From Arcobacter sp. (GTDB taxonomy: Bacteria > Campylobacterota > Campylobacteria > Campylobacterales > Arcobacteraceae), in NCBI GenBank assembly GCA_002869535.1, contig PKUK01000008.1, forward strand, positions 1-52,247: 52,247 bases of DNA, read 5' to 3'. The notes beneath the pieces are model-generated. The model did no database searches and was not told the origin of the DNA. It worked only from the letters and a program-made list of their open reading frames with translations. Position 1 is the first letter of the stretch. Each line of letters begins with the position of its first letter. This document shows, in pieces, positions 52,037 through 52,247 of the stretch. Both the position numbers and the translations under genes were made by a program.

Positions 52037-52247
52037 TTAAGAGTGAACTAAGTTAGTTAATTCAGAATCACTAATAGTGTGGAAGTTTAAGTATTTATAA
52101 ATATCATCTCTTTTTTCAGGAGTGATTTTCTTAGGTACCATATCAAGGTATTCTTCTTTAGTTGGAAGTCTTCCTAAAAGTGCAGATAATGCTGCAACTT
52201 CAGCAGATCCAAGATAAACTTGAGAATCTTTTCCAAGTCTGTTATCA
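52037..52247 (-). CDS. acnB: Aconitate hydratase B, C-terminal fragment (cut by window edge)
   Basis: The last 69 codons of a minus-strand gene. VYLGSAEVAALSALLGRLPT and EEYLDMVPKKIT match the C-terminus of AcnB, the bifunctional aconitase / 2-methylisocitrate dehydratase of the TCA cycle. The frame is open to the window edge. A terminator follows at once. Confidence 0.9.
   Translation of the reverse strand, partial: DNRLGKDSQVYLGSAEVAALSALLGRLPTKEEYLDMVPKKITPEKRDDIYKYLNFHTISDSELTNLVHS

Overview
The window is AT-rich, densely packed DNA from a member of the Campylobacterota (Epsilonproteobacteria), most likely an Arcobacteraceae species. The main indicators are the hydABCDE-hypF hydrogenase operon of the Wolinella/Campylobacter type, a nikKMLQO-type nickel ECF transporter, a roughly 395-codon dapD, a long TrmB fused to an N-terminal extension, and an ftsE-ftsX-envC cluster. 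No rRNA, tRNA or CRISPR array was seen, and no gene-free stretch exceeds 300 bases.

Left part (1-29 kb) is mostly housekeeping. It runs: leuD and leuB (partial) on minus; rpoD with a small PAS-like gene on plus; a hemL-ppnP-atpZ-membrane protein operon on minus; a tonB-like gene and a MetF-like gene on plus; rodA-speB on minus; then a long plus-strand run of rluA-type pseudouridine synthase, FN3 lipoprotein, trmB, ftsE, ftsX, envC and a heme-type diguanylate cyclase. These are followed by dapD (broken by an in-frame TAG), a four-gene operon (coiled coil, 70-aa protein, pseudopilin, priA), VOC and TerB-like genes, a complete livKHMGF-type amino-acid ABC transporter, and a Cache-GGDEF diguanylate cyclase.

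Right part (29-52 kb) is a hydrogen-metabolism region, nearly all on the minus strand. It contains the maturation genes hypB-hypC-hypD-(DUF2132)-hypE-hypA, a His-rich NifX-like protein, a nickel ECF transporter (NikK, NikM, NikL, NikQ, NikO), a short unrelated interval (MFS transporter, DsrE, degenerate IS1595-like gene, DUF3817, DUF2892), then hydA-hydB-hydC / hydD-hydE-hypF. Upstream of hydA sits a tetR-hupS-hupL operon coding for a second, cytoplasmic [NiFe] hydrogenase whose large subunit ends exactly at the CxxCxxH motif. The window closes with the 3' end of acnB.

The genes form a connected set: nickel uptake (Nik), nickel storage and insertion (HypA, HypB with His-rich tail, NifX-like), Fe(CN)2CO assembly (HypCDEF), protease (HydD), a periplasm-facing respiratory uptake hydrogenase (HydABC), and a possible H2-sensing or second uptake hydrogenase under a TetR regulator. 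Similar inverted repeats (ATGAAT-N4-ATTCAT) lie upstream of hypB and of hydA. The observations most worth checking are the amber codon in dapD, the tetR-hupSL module, the Asn replacing a proximal-cluster Cys in both hydrogenase small subunits, and a 146-bp hairpin element overlapping the end of hypD.
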